64,000 bases of DNA from Vibrio ouci (lineage in GTDB: Bacteria > Pseudomonadota > Gammaproteobacteria > Enterobacterales > Vibrionaceae): contig NZ_SATR01000011.1 of NCBI RefSeq assembly GCF_004551525.1, positions 1 to 64,000 of the forward strand. The letters are read 5' to 3'. Below, in pieces: positions 37,663-47,478 of this stretch (position 1 is its first letter; the number at the start of each line of letters is the position of its first letter). Both the position numbers and the translations under genes were made by a program. The notes below the pieces were generated by a model that ran no database searches, was not told the DNA's origin, and worked only from the letters and a program-made list of their open reading frames with translations.

Positions 37663-38007
37663 ATGAAAAACAAAGTCGTTCCCTCACAAGAAACGCAAAC
37701 AGAAGCGATGAAAATAGCTAAAGCGACTCAAAAGCCAGGACAAACCAAAGAGCAAACTAAATTGGTTGCTCAAGGTATTGAGAAAGGTATCGCCCAATAC
37801 AAAAAGCAGCAAAAAGAACGCTCTAGACAAGCGGATAAAGCGAAAAAGAAAGCTCAGAAATCAAAGCAACAGTCTCTGCAATCAAATCAAGACACCATAA
37901 CGGAAGAAGTTAACGCACAAGAAACGGGCAAAAAAAGTGCCTTATTACCTTGGGCACTATTAGCGATAAGTTGGATAGGATTTATTGTTTATGTTAGCCA
38001 GAATTAG
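37663..38007 (+). CDS. DUF2956 family protein
   Basis: A 114-residue protein, very rich in Lys, Gln and Ala, with a long charged helix (about 10-75) and a single C-terminal membrane helix (about 94-111) ending FIVYVSQN, so it is probably tail-anchored. The start (QETQTEAMKIAKATQKPGQT) fits the DUF2956 family of marine gamma-proteobacteria. Function unknown. Its end overlaps the start of the next gene. Confidence 0.85.
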   Translation: MKNKVVPSQETQTEAMKIAKATQKPGQTKEQTKLVAQGIEKGIAQYKKQQKERSRQADKAKKKAQKSKQQSLQSNQDTITEEVNAQETGKKSALLPWALLAISWIGFIVYVSQN

Positions 38008-38326
38008 TCTACTTTGTTCGGCGCTGCTACTCGTCAGCGGTTGCACTACGCCAATGAACACCCTAGAGCCAAGCGCTCAGCCAGTGCATCTAAGGTTAGA
38101 TTCTCAGTTTAATGCCGAAGATTGCCAATGGCTTGGTGAAGTCACAGGCAGTGAGGGACATTGGTATAGTTACCTCTTTTTCCCTAACGATGTGCTAATC
38201 CGTGGGGCACTAAACGATATGAAGAATCAAGCGAGCGAACTTGGTGGCAACACTGTGTACATGACCAACCCGCAAGATTTTGCCACCTCATTTACCGTCA
38301 TGGGTAACGCCTATACCTGCCCTTAG
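37991..38326 (+). CDS. Small lipoprotein (DUF4156-like)
   Basis: A 111-residue predicted lipoprotein. The signal peptide ends in the lipobox LVSGC. A compact domain follows with two further cysteines (DCQW near residue 37 and the C-terminal TCP) and the stretch LIRGALNDMKNQASELGGNTVYM, typical of DUF4156 lipoproteins. The ATG at 37991 is preferred over an upstream TTG. It overlaps the DUF2956 gene by 17 bp, so the two are coupled. Role unknown, envelope location likely. Confidence 0.8.
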   Translation: MLARISLLCSALLLVSGCTTPMNTLEPSAQPVHLRLDSQFNAEDCQWLGEVTGSEGHWYSYLFFPNDVLIRGALNDMKNQASELGGNTVYMTNPQDFATSFTVMGNAYTCP

Positions 38327-38340
38327 CCGCGCTACAAAAC

Positions 38341-38374
38341 CAAAAAAACCTAGTGCAATACACTAGGTTTTTAT
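38341..38374. terminator. Bidirectional terminator
   Basis: AAACCTAGTG-caata-CACTAGGTTT with A and T runs on both sides, between the convergent lipoprotein gene and the winged-helix gene. Confidence 0.9.
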
Positions 38375-38377
38375 TTA

Positions 38378-38665
38378 TCAGGCTTTAAAGCCTAAGCTTG
38401 CTGCTATATCAGATTCTCGCTCAGTGACCCATTGACTATCAAATGGTCCCCAATCTGATAGTTGGTAATAGCCATCGTTGTGACGTCGACCATCTTGTAC
38501 AAACATCAGCTCTATGCCGATACCAGGTAGCGCTTTAATAACGTCTTGAATTGTTCGACGTGGCCAGCCTGTTTGCTCGATGAGTTTCGGGACATTTGGG
38601 CGCTCTAAGTTTTCAACCAATAATGCAAGATACAAGCGCCTCGCAAAAACAGGACTCAACTCCAT
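38378..38665 (-). CDS. Small winged-helix-type protein
   Basis: A 95-residue protein with a helix-turn-helix-like segment (VPKLIEQTGWPRRTIQDVIKAL, about 25-46) followed by a beta-hairpin wing (IELMFVQDGRRHNDGYYQLSDWG). This suggests a small DNA-binding protein. I recognise the fold type but not a characterised family member. It is monocistronic, with a terminator shared with its convergent neighbour. Confidence 0.75.
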   Translation of the reverse strand: MELSPVFARRLYLALLVENLERPNVPKLIEQTGWPRRTIQDVIKALPGIGIELMFVQDGRRHNDGYYQLSDWGPFDSQWVTERESDIAASLGFKA

Positions 38666-38866
38666 TGATACCTCCTATAAGTTTCTAGGGTCATTATTTC
38701 TGTTTTGCTTAGCCATGTGTTGAGTTTGATCAAAAACTCTACGATCGTCATTGTTTGAAACACATTTTTTTTGCCCAATGAAATATATCCATCACACTTT
38801 TGTCTCTCTATTCACTTCCTGATAGGATGCTTGAATAACAAAAAAGTCACTTCCAAAGGTTTAACA

Positions 38867-39214
38867 ATGACAATCACTATGTATGGCATTCCTAACTGCG
38901 ACACAATAAAAAAAGCCAAGAAATGGTTAGAAGCAGAAGGTGTCGAGTACAGCTTTCACGACTACCGCAAGCAAGGTGTTGATAAAGCAATGATTGAAAC
39001 TTTTTGTCAGCAACTAGGCTGGGAAAATGTCCTCAACAAGCGCGGTACAACTTACCGTCAGCTGACCCAAGAGCAAAAAGACTCGCTAAATGAAGCCAAT
39101 GCAATTGAGCTTCTTGTCGAGCAACCTGCGATGATTAAGCGCCCTATTCTTGTCACTGGTGATAGCTACCACTTAGGCTTTAAAGCTGACCAGTACACAG
39201 CAATATTCTCATAA
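38867..39214 (+). CDS. yffB: ArsC/Spx family protein (YffB-like)
   Basis: A thioredoxin-fold protein of the arsenate reductase/Spx family, 115 residues from the ATG at 38867 with AAAGG upstream. A longer frame begins in non-coding sequence. It has the single catalytic-type cysteine in [16 protein letters not shown] and the RGTTYRQL and IKRPILV motifs shared with YffB. It lies 22 bp before dapE, the arrangement found in E. coli and vibrios. True arsenate reductase activity is not implied. Confidence 0.88.
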   Translation: MTITMYGIPNCDTIKKAKKWLEAEGVEYSFHDYRKQGVDKAMIETFCQQLGWENVLNKRGTTYRQLTQEQKDSLNEANAIELLVEQPAMIKRPILVTGDSYHLGFKADQYTAIFS

Positions 39215-39236
39215 TTTTTTTGAAAGGATTTCAAGG

Positions 39237-40370
39237 ATGACAGACAGCCCAACTCTGGCTCTCGCAAAAGATTTAATTAGCCGCCAATCAGTCACACCAG
39301 AAGATGCAGGCTGCCAAGATGTAATGATTGAGCGTTTAAAGGCGCTTGGTTTTGAAATTGAAGTAATGGTGTTTGAAGATACGACGAACTTCTGGGCTCG
39401 CCGTGGCAGTGAAGCGCCACTGTTTGCTTTCGCTGGTCATACGGATGTTGTGCCAGCCGGTAAACTAGAGCTATGGGATACCCCTCCTTTTGAGCCAACG
39501 ATTAAAGATGGTTTCTTACACGGTCGCGGCGCAGCGGATATGAAAGGCTCGCTAGCCAGTATGATTGTTGCCGTTGAGCAGTTCATTGCCGACAACCCAA
39601 ATCATAAAGGCTCGATTGGTTTCTTAATCACATCAGATGAAGAAGGCCCTTTCATCAATGGTACAGTTCGCGTGGTAGAAGCACTAATGGCGCGCGGTGA
39701 AAACATCGACATGTGTATTGTCGGCGAACCTTCAAGTACTGAGATTGTTGGCGATGTGGTTAAAAACGGCCGCCGTGGCTCCATTACCGGTGATTTAACC
39801 GTTAAAGGGATTCAAGGGCACGTTGCCTACCCGCATTTAGCAAGAAACCCAGTTCACCAATCTTTAATGGCGATTCATGAACTGGCGACGACGGAGTGGG
39901 ACCAAGGTAATGCTTACTTCCCACCAACAAGTTTCCAAATTCCAAACGTTCATGCTGGTACGGGTGCATCGAACGTGATTCCTGGCGAATTCAACGTTCA
40001 ATTCAACCTGCGCTTTAGCACTGAGTTAAATAACGATGCCATTGTCTCGCGTGTGACTGAAACGCTAGATAAACATGACCTAGATTACGACTTGAAGTGG
40101 ACATTCAACGGCGACCCGTTCCTAACCGATACAGGCGCACTGCTGGATGCTGTCGTCGATGCCGTTGATGCGGTGAACCAGACGAAGCCAGCATTGCTGA
40201 CAACAGGTGGTACATCGGATGGCCGCTTCATTGCCCGTATGGGTGGTCAGGTTGTAGAGCTTGGTCCTGTTAACGCCACTATTCATAAAGTGAACGAATG
40301 CGTGAAGGTTGACGATCTAGAGAAGCTAACCGACATGTATCAGAAAACACTAGAGAACTTGTTAGCCTAA
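39237..40370 (+). CDS. dapE: Succinyl-diaminopimelate desuccinylase
   Basis: Two-zinc M20-family hydrolase that releases succinate from N-succinyl-LL-diaminopimelate in lysine and peptidoglycan precursor synthesis. At 377 residues, standard length. Metal and catalytic motifs are [10 protein letters not shown] (H and D), [16 protein letters not shown] (catalytic Glu) and VGEPSS, with the C-terminal histidine in NATIHKVNE. The next gene's start overlaps the stop (TAATG). Confidence 0.97.
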   Translation: MTDSPTLALAKDLISRQSVTPEDAGCQDVMIERLKALGFEIEVMVFEDTTNFWARRGSEAPLFAFAGHTDVVPAGKLELWDTPPFEPTIKDGFLHGRGAADMKGSLASMIVAVEQFIADNPNHKGSIGFLITSDEEGPFINGTVRVVEALMARGENIDMCIVGEPSSTEIVGDVVKNGRRGSITGDLTVKGIQGHVAYPHLARNPVHQSLMAIHELATTEWDQGNAYFPPTSFQIPNVHAGTGASNVIPGEFNVQFNLRFSTELNNDAIVSRVTETLDKHDLDYDLKWTFNGDPFLTDTGALLDAVVDAVDAVNQTKPALLTTGGTSDGRFIARMGGQVVELGPVNATIHKVNECVKVDDLEKLTDMYQKTLENLLA

Positions 40371-41047
40371 TGATGACGCCCGAACAACTGACTGGTCAGA
40401 CGCAAACTCACTTAGTTGAAACTGTTGTCGGACAAAAAGCCTTCTTGGTTCACGCTAAAGTGAGCCAAGATATACTCGCACTGAAACAGTCAGCGACTCG
40501 GGCGGGATTTAACCTCAATATCGCCAGCGGCTTTCGCGACTTCGAGCGTCAGATGACGATTTGGAATAATAAAATGGCAGGCAAAACGGCCATTTTAGAT
40601 AGTGACAGCCAACCACTGAACGCTGACAGCTTAACGGAGCAGCAGAAGGTGATGGCGATTTTACGTTGGTCGGCTCTGCCAGGTGGTAGTCGTCATCATT
40701 GGGGAACCGATTTCGATATCTTCGATCGTGACAGTCTGCCCAAAGATACTCAGCTTCAGCTAGAGCCTTGGGAATACCTGACGGGCCACCAGCAAACTTT
40801 CTATGTGTGGCTGAAGGAAAATATTGAGCAACATGGCTTCTTCTTTCCCTATGCACAAGATAAAGGCGGTGTCGCTCCTGAGCCTTGGCATATTAGCCAT
40901 AGAGCCACTACCGAGCAGTGCTTACAACAGCTAACACCTACCCTTCTTGCTGAGCAACTCGCGTCTGCTCCCATTTTGGGTAAACAAGTGGTGTTAGGCC
41001 AACTGGAAACGATCTACAATCAGTTTATTAGCAACATACATCAATAG
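40370..41047 (+). CDS. M15 family D-Ala-D-Ala carboxypeptidase-like protein
   Basis: A 225-residue VanY-like zinc peptidase. It has the metal/catalytic motif SRHHWGTDFDIFD (about 104-116, the SxHxxGxAxD type) and EPWHISHR (about 169-176). No signal peptide is seen, so it is probably cytosolic, unlike secreted VanY enzymes. It is coupled to dapE by overlap and sits before the DUF2897 gene, which suggests a role in peptidoglycan precursor or fragment handling; that is inference. Confidence 0.88.
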   Translation: MMTPEQLTGQTQTHLVETVVGQKAFLVHAKVSQDILALKQSATRAGFNLNIASGFRDFERQMTIWNNKMAGKTAILDSDSQPLNADSLTEQQKVMAILRWSALPGGSRHHWGTDFDIFDRDSLPKDTQLQLEPWEYLTGHQQTFYVWLKENIEQHGFFFPYAQDKGGVAPEPWHISHRATTEQCLQQLTPTLLAEQLASAPILGKQVVLGQLETIYNQFISNIHQ

Positions 41048-41055
41048 GTAGCGAG

Positions 41056-41235
41056 ATGGATTTACTAACTAACCCCTGGGTTATCATTGTTATCGTATTG
41101 AGCGTTGTGATCGGTAATATTGCGGCGCTTAAGTACACCGCCAATATGAAGTTTGGCCAAGGCGAGAAAAAACCGCAAAGTGACTCAGATGACCATAACG
41201 ACGAGTCTGAAGAATCAAAAAAAGACGCTCCATAG
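41056..41235 (+). CDS. DUF2897 small membrane protein
   Basis: A 59-residue frame: ATG at 41056, TAG at 41233-41235. It encodes MDLLTNPWVIIVIVLSVVIG followed by an N-terminal membrane helix end and a polar, acidic, Lys/Ser-rich tail. It starts 8 bp after the M15 peptidase stop, has GGTAGCGAG before the ATG, and is followed at once by a terminator. It matches the plan of DUF2897 proteins. Function unknown. Confidence 0.82.
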   Translation: MDLLTNPWVIIVIVLSVVIGNIAALKYTANMKFGQGEKKPQSDSDDHNDESEESKKDAP

Positions 41236-41248
41236 GGCGTCTTTTTTT
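41217..41248. terminator. Terminator shared by dapE operon and DUF2310 gene
   Basis: AAAAAAAGACGC-tccatagg-GCGTCTTTTTTT. It overlaps the last codons of the DUF2897 gene and can act on both strands between convergent genes. Confidence 0.88.
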
Positions 41249-41269
41249 ATTGCGTCGCATCTGACATCA

Positions 41270-42046
41270 CTACTTAATATGATCCCAAGACATATTCGAT
41301 ACAATTCTGCAGTCATCGCACTTGAAGTAGAAGATGTCGTGCAGTGGCTCATCTAGCAACCACTCACCGCCACATTTCGGGCATTTGCGTGCTTTTTCAT
41401 CTTCAAGACTCTTGCCACCGACACGATACTGGTAGTAGTAGGTCGGAATTTTAGTGATGTATTCAATACGACCACGCAAGTCCCAACCGCGCTTGAATAG
41501 CACACTGTCGGCATCACAGATCTCATGCAGCGCCGCATGTTCCGCGCGGCAGCCTCCCGCCATTTGGATCTCGTCACAAGCCTGCCACTCGGTCTGCCAT
41601 TTGACGACAGCCTTATGATCGCCGTTTAGCGTGGCACCATTTCGGTAAAGTGGGATTGGCAGTAAGGTTTCACCGGAACGCAAAGGAGAGCACGTATGGA
41701 CATACGTTGTGTACAACACTTGCCAGCTTGGCGGCTCATCTTCAGCGGCTTCTTCAGAGTTTAGATCTCGGCCTAACATGCGCATCTTTGGCGCTAATAG
41801 ACTCGCCTCTGATAAGCGATTAAGACACACTTTAACGAAATCAGAATGGTATTTAGGGTGTAAGCTATCTTGCTCCGGGCAAACCACACGAACAAAAAAC
41901 TCACCATCGCCCATCACGATTGGAAATTCACGGCCAAGCACTTGACCGTTGTATCTAAGCGCATCCATCAAGCCATTAATCGCTTTATCAACGGCCGATA
42001 CGGTAGTGTTATCAAAACACTCAAACTGAAGCTCTACAACATACAT
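41270..42046 (-). CDS. DUF2310 zinc-ribbon protein
   Basis: A 258-residue cytoplasmic protein ending in a zinc ribbon, KCPKCGGEW and FKCDDCR (two CxxC pairs about 22 residues apart). It matches the DUF2310 family of marine gamma-proteobacteria in wording. The long N-terminal domain has no motif I can name. It is 2 bp from syd and almost certainly co-transcribed with it. Function unknown. Confidence 0.85.
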   Translation of the reverse strand: MYVVELQFECFDNTTVSAVDKAINGLMDALRYNGQVLGREFPIVMGDGEFFVRVVCPEQDSLHPKYHSDFVKVCLNRLSEASLLAPKMRMLGRDLNSEEAAEDEPPSWQVLYTTYVHTCSPLRSGETLLPIPLYRNGATLNGDHKAVVKWQTEWQACDEIQMAGGCRAEHAALHEICDADSVLFKRGWDLRGRIEYITKIPTYYYQYRVGGKSLEDEKARKCPKCGGEWLLDEPLHDIFYFKCDDCRIVSNMSWDHIK

Positions 42047-42048
42047 GA

Positions 42049-42597
42049 TTACAGCACCACAGCTTCAAGGTTTGCTAAGAACTCCGCGATATCCTGCGCT
42101 AGTACATCCCGCTTGTCGGTACCTAAACGCTCCAAGATAACGTTACCCGTGATATTACAGATAGAAATCACATCTAACTCTGCGTCGGTCGCAGCAATAA
42201 AGACCGTTGGTTTAAGCTTTAAGCGGCGCTGAGTAACAAGATGGCCAAGAATATTTTCTTGTAAGCGGACAAAGTCTTCATCGCTCCACACTTGCAGTAG
42301 CGTTAACTCATTGCCCTGCCACGTTGCCTCCATATCGGCGCTGTATTGAGAGCCATAGAAGGTCTTAATGTCGTCATGCAGGGTAAGCTCAATACCATTT
42401 TCTACATTGGTAAAATCAGCTGGTTCATCGCGCTGACAAGCTTGCCACTCGACCGCCTGCTCAGTTTTACTTTCGACACAAGGTGACACTAGGTCAACCA
42501 ACTCTTCGCTTTTTGGTAAATGACCCGAAGCATCAAGGTGCGCCTGACGGTATTTTTCACTGAATGAGAGCAACGCTTGCAAGGCATTATCAGCCAT
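42049..42597 (-). CDS. syd: SecY-interacting protein Syd
   Basis: Peripheral membrane protein that binds SecY and is proposed to proofread or dismantle faulty SecYEG complexes. The ATG at 42597 (MADNALQ) has GGAG at good spacing and gives 182 residues; an ATG five codons upstream has none. Typical stretches are [15 protein letters not shown] and [14 protein letters not shown]. It is divergent from queF, with 82 bp between the starts, as in enterics. Confidence 0.94.
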   Translation of the reverse strand: MADNALQALLSFSEKYRQAHLDASGHLPKSEELVDLVSPCVESKTEQAVEWQACQRDEPADFTNVENGIELTLHDDIKTFYGSQYSADMEATWQGNELTLLQVWSDEDFVRLQENILGHLVTQRRLKLKPTVFIAATDAELDVISICNITGNVILERLGTDKRDVLAQDIAEFLANLEAVVL

Positions 42598-42679
42598 TAG
42601 ATTCTCCAACATGAATATTCGCTTTTAACAGCGGGATTGCGTAAAATTCTCGTCATTCTAATAGAAAATGAACAAAAGT

Positions 42680-43525
42680 ATGAGCAAATATTCTGATGCG
42701 AAAGAGCTTGCTGGCCTAACCTTGGGTCAAAAGACTGAATACGCGAACCAATATGACCCAAGCCTACTCCAACCTGTACCTCGTAGTTTGAACCGTGATG
42801 ACCTTAATCTCGGCGATACTCTACCGTTCCAAGGTTGCGATATTTGGACGCTGTACGAGCTGTCATGGCTTAATGATAAAGGTTTGCCTCAAGTTGCGGT
42901 CGGTGAAGTGTCTATTCCTGCCACCAGCGCAAACCTTATCGAGTCGAAGTCATTCAAGCTCTACCTCAACAGTTTTAATCAGACGCGTTTCTCTAATTGG
43001 GATGATGTTGAAAAAACGCTAATCAAAGATTTGTCTCATTGCGCCGGTGAAGAAGTGAGTGTGACGGTTCGCTCTGTGGTTGATTACACAGACTCTGTGA
43101 TTGTCACCATGGACGGAGAGTGCATTGATGAGCAAGATATCGAGATCACTAGCTATGACTTTGACCGTACTTTGTTAAAAGGTGCAGCAACAGGTGACGA
43201 CGTTAAAGAAAGTCTCCACAGTCACTTGCTTAAATCAAACTGTCTGATCACCAACCAGCCAGACTGGGGCAGCGTTGAGATCAGCTACACGGGTAAACAG
43301 ATCGACCGAGAAGCGCTACTTCGCTATCTTGTCTCTTTCCGTGAGCACAACGAGTTCCACGAGCAATGTGTTGAGCGCATCTTTACTGACATTATGGAAT
43401 TTTGTCAGCCGAGCGAATTAACCGTCTATGCACGCTATACTCGTCGCGGTGGTTTAGACATTAACCCATACCGCTCTAACGTTCACACTCAACCAAACCA
43501 CAACCAACGCATGACGCGTCAATAG
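42680..43525 (+). CDS. queF: NADPH-dependent 7-cyano-7-deazaguanine reductase
   Basis: Reduces preQ0 to preQ1 in queuosine tRNA modification. This is the long (YqcD-type) form, 281 residues from the ATG at 42680 ([10 protein letters not shown]). The start four codons earlier is less likely. Motifs are the substrate/NADPH-binding ESKSFKLYL (88-96) and the catalytic cysteine C188 in [14 protein letters not shown], with tandem T-fold domains. It is divergent from syd. Confidence 0.96.
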   Translation: MSKYSDAKELAGLTLGQKTEYANQYDPSLLQPVPRSLNRDDLNLGDTLPFQGCDIWTLYELSWLNDKGLPQVAVGEVSIPATSANLIESKSFKLYLNSFNQTRFSNWDDVEKTLIKDLSHCAGEEVSVTVRSVVDYTDSVIVTMDGECIDEQDIEITSYDFDRTLLKGAATGDDVKESLHSHLLKSNCLITNQPDWGSVEISYTGKQIDREALLRYLVSFREHNEFHEQCVERIFTDIMEFCQPSELTVYARYTRRGGLDINPYRSNVHTQPNHNQRMTRQ

Positions 43526-43538
43526 GGATTAATTCAGG

Positions 43539-45809
43539 ATGTTAAACGTACGCTGGGAACGCATTATCGGCATACTGTTGCTGATTGTGTCATCACCATT
43601 ATTGGCCAGTACAATCTACTCATCAGCAGTACTGAACGAGGCGAATAGCTTAGTAGAAGTGGTGCCAAAGCAAGCAAAGAAGCTAGCAGCAAACTACCTA
43701 GCTCAGCGTACGCTTTCTGACAAAACTGAAAAAAGCCCGTCGGCTATCTCTCGCGATGAAACCGATAGCCGAACACGCACCCCAGGTGGCACCATTGATG
43801 CCTTGCGCATTCTAGCACGTGCTGAGTTTAATCTTGGTAGTCAAGAAAGCGCGTTAAGGCATTTAGCTGAAGCCAAAGAAATTGCCACCAACTACAAACT
43901 GCCATACCTACAAATCGACATCGACTTGCTGGAAACTCGCCTAGCTTGGAGCATTGATAAAGATGCGATTGCGGCGCGTAAGAAAATCGAAAAACTTGAG
44001 CAGAGCTACTCACAAATTAATAATACTCAGCTTGTCGCCCGTGGTCTGAGATACAAAATGACCATGTTAAAAGCGGATATTGCCTCTGCGGAAGGTGAAG
44101 TCGATGTGGCAAATAAGCTCTATCTCGAAGCGAAACCTTACGTTGATAACGCGAAGTCTACCCACACTCTAATTGAGTATCACACCACGGTCGGTAAGCA
44201 TTTACTGCAGAACAAAAAATACAACCGCGCCTTATCAGAGCTGTTGATCAGTTACTGGAAAGCGATTGAAACAGACTCTGCCCTGCAGTTGGCTCAAGTA
44301 AACCGCATTTTGGGTCAGCTATTTTACGAACGTCGCGTATTAGATAAAGCCAACAACCACTTTTCTCAAGCCGCAGACTTTTACGACAACTACCAGAGCT
44401 CGCCTATGCTTGCGCCAATCTTAAAGCGCATGGGCGATATCTATTACCACCAAAACAAATACAACCTCGCGCTGGTCCACTACTTCAATGCCATGGATCA
44501 TGAGCGCATGCAAAACAACATTGAGAGCGTGATTGAAATCCGTATCTCTTTGGCTGCTACTTACTTGCAACTGGTTGACTACACCTTAGCCGAGCAATAT
44601 CTAAACCGAGCAGAAGAGCTACTAGAATATGCTAGCATCCCTCGCTTAGAGGCCTATGCGTACTTACTTGAGGCAGGGCTAGCTCGACATAAGCGTGAGT
44701 CGGATAAAGTCTTAGAAAACGCACAGAAAGCGCTAGAAATTGCGCAAAAAGAGCAGGACATTAGTACTCAAAAAGCCGCCTATCAATTGCTTTACTTGGG
44801 CTATGAACAAAGTGGCCAATATAAGCTGGCGCTTGAATACCTCCTGTTCTACAACTCGTTAGCCACCATCGAGCAGCAAGAGCTGGACATGATCAGTGAA
44901 GATGCTTTCCGCCAACAGAAAGACTTTGTCGAGCAAAGCTTGCACTTAAGCGGTCAAAAAGAAGAGCTTGAACAAACCCACGCGGAATATCGTAAGTTCC
45001 AAAAGATTACCTTAACGCTGTTTGTACTTTCAGCACTGCTGTTCATGTTCTTGTTGCGCCGTGGTCACGTCATCAATGTGCAAAAAGACGAGCTTGATAC
45101 GCTAAACGAAGATCTCTATACCCACTCTCGCTCTGGGCTGAAGAATCTGCGTATGCTCAATGCTAAGTTGCCTGCTTCTTTGGAAGAGAGTAGCCATAAA
45201 TTTGAAAAGTGGCATGTGGGTGAGTTAATCCATGAGCCGCTCAATGACCGACTGCGCTTTGTAATGATTGACGTGCCTTTCCTACGTAATATGTATCTGC
45301 AACATGGTTACCAAGAAGGTCTCAAATTGGAGCGAGCTTTTGGCGAATTCCTGCAACAACGCGTTGAGCATCCTGCACGTATTTATCACTTTTCAGACGC
45401 CAACTTGCTTTATATCGAGCCCAATAGCGAACGTAATACCGACCCAGAACAGCTATTTGAAAAAATTCAGCAGTGGATCATGGAGTTCGAGCCAGAGCGT
45501 ATTTTAAATCGCATCATTCGTATTGGTATGGCTGATTATCCGTTCCTACCTAGGGCTTACACCGCTGTTAATGATAAGGAACTAATTGATGTGCTACTGA
45601 TGTCTACCAGTACCGCGCGTACGCTGAGTATGAAGGAACACTGCAGCCAGTGGGTCTACTTAAAAGCGATCGACAACGCTCCAGCAGCAAGTTTAGCAAC
45701 TGGTAATATTCGCAAGGCCTGCAAGCATTCGATAAACCAAGGGTTAATAAAAGTACACTCTTCGTTCAAGAATGAGGACAGCATCAAAAAACTATTAAAA
45801 GATGAATAA
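43539..45809 (+). CDS. TPR membrane protein with degenerate GGDEF domain
   Basis: A 756-residue envelope protein. It has an N-terminal signal/anchor (about 8-23), a long TPR region (about 85-455; LAPILKRMGDIYYHQNKYNLALVHYFNAM), a coiled coil and a membrane helix (about 489-507). A cytoplasmic C-terminal domain follows (about 525-735). It keeps the GGDEF-domain skeleton: HSRSGLKNLRML in place of DxLTGLxNRR, FVMIDVPFLRNMYLQHGYQEG in place of the metal loop, and IYHFSDANLLYIEP where the GGDEF loop should be. All catalytic residues are lost. It probably binds or regulates instead of making c-di-GMP. It lies 13 bp after queF. Confidence 0.8.
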   Translation: MLNVRWERIIGILLLIVSSPLLASTIYSSAVLNEANSLVEVVPKQAKKLAANYLAQRTLSDKTEKSPSAISRDETDSRTRTPGGTIDALRILARAEFNLGSQESALRHLAEAKEIATNYKLPYLQIDIDLLETRLAWSIDKDAIAARKKIEKLEQSYSQINNTQLVARGLRYKMTMLKADIASAEGEVDVANKLYLEAKPYVDNAKSTHTLIEYHTTVGKHLLQNKKYNRALSELLISYWKAIETDSALQLAQVNRILGQLFYERRVLDKANNHFSQAADFYDNYQSSPMLAPILKRMGDIYYHQNKYNLALVHYFNAMDHERMQNNIESVIEIRISLAATYLQLVDYTLAEQYLNRAEELLEYASIPRLEAYAYLLEAGLARHKRESDKVLENAQKALEIAQKEQDISTQKAAYQLLYLGYEQSGQYKLALEYLLFYNSLATIEQQELDMISEDAFRQQKDFVEQSLHLSGQKEELEQTHAEYRKFQKITLTLFVLSALLFMFLLRRGHVINVQKDELDTLNEDLYTHSRSGLKNLRMLNAKLPASLEESSHKFEKWHVGELIHEPLNDRLRFVMIDVPFLRNMYLQHGYQEGLKLERAFGEFLQQRVEHPARIYHFSDANLLYIEPNSERNTDPEQLFEKIQQWIMEFEPERILNRIIRIGMADYPFLPRAYTAVNDKELIDVLLMSTSTARTLSMKEHCSQWVYLKAIDNAPAASLATGNIRKACKHSINQGLIKVHSSFKNEDSIKKLLKDE

Positions 45810-45912
45810 AAGCTCATCAAACAAACGTAGTAACTCGTGACGCCCGTGATTTATTTGATATTATCTACAGATTAATAAATAGAAGTAGATTATATCTTTA
45901 AGTTTATATTTC

Positions 45913-47478
45913 ATGGGCGTTCTCGAACAAGATCTTCAGTCACAGCTGCACAACCTGAAATCTCAATTGGAACAAGTTCGATTGACACAAAGGGACACTT
46001 CGTTCAAATTTAAAAGAGAACAGAAGGTACTTCAGCGCATCATCGCGTCGCTAAGTAACGCCTATAAAAGTGAGAACCCGCGCCTTCAAGCGGGTCTAAT
46101 GGAACTCACTCAAGCTATCGAACAACAGCAAGACGTCAGTACTCTTATCCCGAAACTCGCGGTATTAGAGCGTTTGCTAAAACAACAAGGCTTGGCTATG
46201 GACACGCAGAGTGAACACCTAGATACGCAGATCAAAAACAGCGGAGAAACGCTGCTACGCTTAACGGGCCTACCCGCTAAGATTAAACGCGATCTGCGCG
46301 ATTTACTCAGCTACTCCAACGGACTGTCTCATCCTAAATCAGAGCAAGCACTGCGACTGCTAAGCCTTTATGAGCGCTCTGTAAAGATCATAACTTCTAA
46401 CCCTGATTACAGCATCAACCAAGTTTCTAATAGCGCCGATCGTGAACTGCAGTTGCGCCTATCAGAAGAACTACAGCACCTGATTACTGAACTTGATTTT
46501 GAAGGTGAATCAGGCGACCTACTGGCAGATATTCGTGCTAAATTGCTAATGGGAGTCAGTAGCCACACGCTGCTTGAGCTCACTCTGCAAACATTAAAGT
46601 TGGTCATTGAAGGCACCCACTACGAGCGCAAAACGTCAGAACAATTCCTAGAGCAGGTGAATGCATCCCTCGCCTCTTCACTAAAGAGCTCTGCGCAAAA
46701 CGTTCAGCAATCTCACAGCTATTTTGATACCCGCCAAGAGATGAGTTCAGAGCTGGGAGATTTAATCAGCGTCACCCAAACCAAAGTCGCCAATGCAGAA
46801 GACTTGGCAGGATTAAAGACACAAGTCAATCCACTGCTTGAACAGCTCAATTCACTGACCGAGCGTTTGAAACATGCAGAGCAACGCGAGCAAGCACTAT
46901 TAGAAAGAATGGATTACGGCAAGAATCAACTGGAAGCACTGTTTGAAGTGACCCAAGATTACCGCCGCCGTTTAGAAGACCAAGCCCAGCGCATGCTTCT
47001 CGATCCATTGACCAAAGTGTACAACCGCGCCGCTTTTGGCGATCGACTTGAACTGGAATACCGCCGCTGGATTCGCGCGCAACATACGCTACGTGTGGTC
47101 ATTCTTGATATTGATGGCTTTAAAGCGATCAATGATAGCTTCGGCTACAGCGCGGGTGATAAAGCACTGAAAATCATTGCTCGCACGATCAAAAAAGAAC
47201 TGCAAGATACTGATACTGTTGCACGTTTCTCTGGCGAAGAGTTTATTCTCCTACTTCCAGAAGTCAGCGATAGCGACGCATTTAGCTTGATCCAGACCAT
47301 CCAGAGCCAAGTGTCGAAACTGCCATTTAAGTTCCGCGACCGCAATTTGATGATTACGCTTTCAGCAGCCAGTACCGCGTTTAAAGACTCAGACACGCCG
47401 GAAGAGATCCTCGAACGCCTCAATTTATGCCTCAATGAAGCCAAATCTCTCGGTAAAAACCAACTTGTATGGCGCTAA
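45913..47478 (+). CDS. GGDEF-domain protein with SGEEF motif
   Basis: A 521-residue protein: coiled-coil-rich helical N-terminal region (about 1-355, Gln/Leu-rich) and a GGDEF domain (about 360-521). The domain keeps DPLTKVYNRAAF, DIDGFKAINDSFGYSAGD and the metal Asp. The signature is SGEEF (440-444) and no RxxD inhibitory site precedes it (QDTD there). SGDEF/AGDEF enzymes with activity are known, so activity is possible. No membrane helix is present. The start lacks a Shine-Dalgarno sequence. It follows the TPR/GGDEF-like gene by 103 bp. Confidence 0.88.
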   Translation: MGVLEQDLQSQLHNLKSQLEQVRLTQRDTSFKFKREQKVLQRIIASLSNAYKSENPRLQAGLMELTQAIEQQQDVSTLIPKLAVLERLLKQQGLAMDTQSEHLDTQIKNSGETLLRLTGLPAKIKRDLRDLLSYSNGLSHPKSEQALRLLSLYERSVKIITSNPDYSINQVSNSADRELQLRLSEELQHLITELDFEGESGDLLADIRAKLLMGVSSHTLLELTLQTLKLVIEGTHYERKTSEQFLEQVNASLASSLKSSAQNVQQSHSYFDTRQEMSSELGDLISVTQTKVANAEDLAGLKTQVNPLLEQLNSLTERLKHAEQREQALLERMDYGKNQLEALFEVTQDYRRRLEDQAQRMLLDPLTKVYNRAAFGDRLELEYRRWIRAQHTLRVVILDIDGFKAINDSFGYSAGDKALKIIARTIKKELQDTDTVARFSGEEFILLLPEVSDSDAFSLIQTIQSQVSKLPFKFRDRNLMITLSAASTAFKDSDTPEEILERLNLCLNEAKSLGKNQLVWR

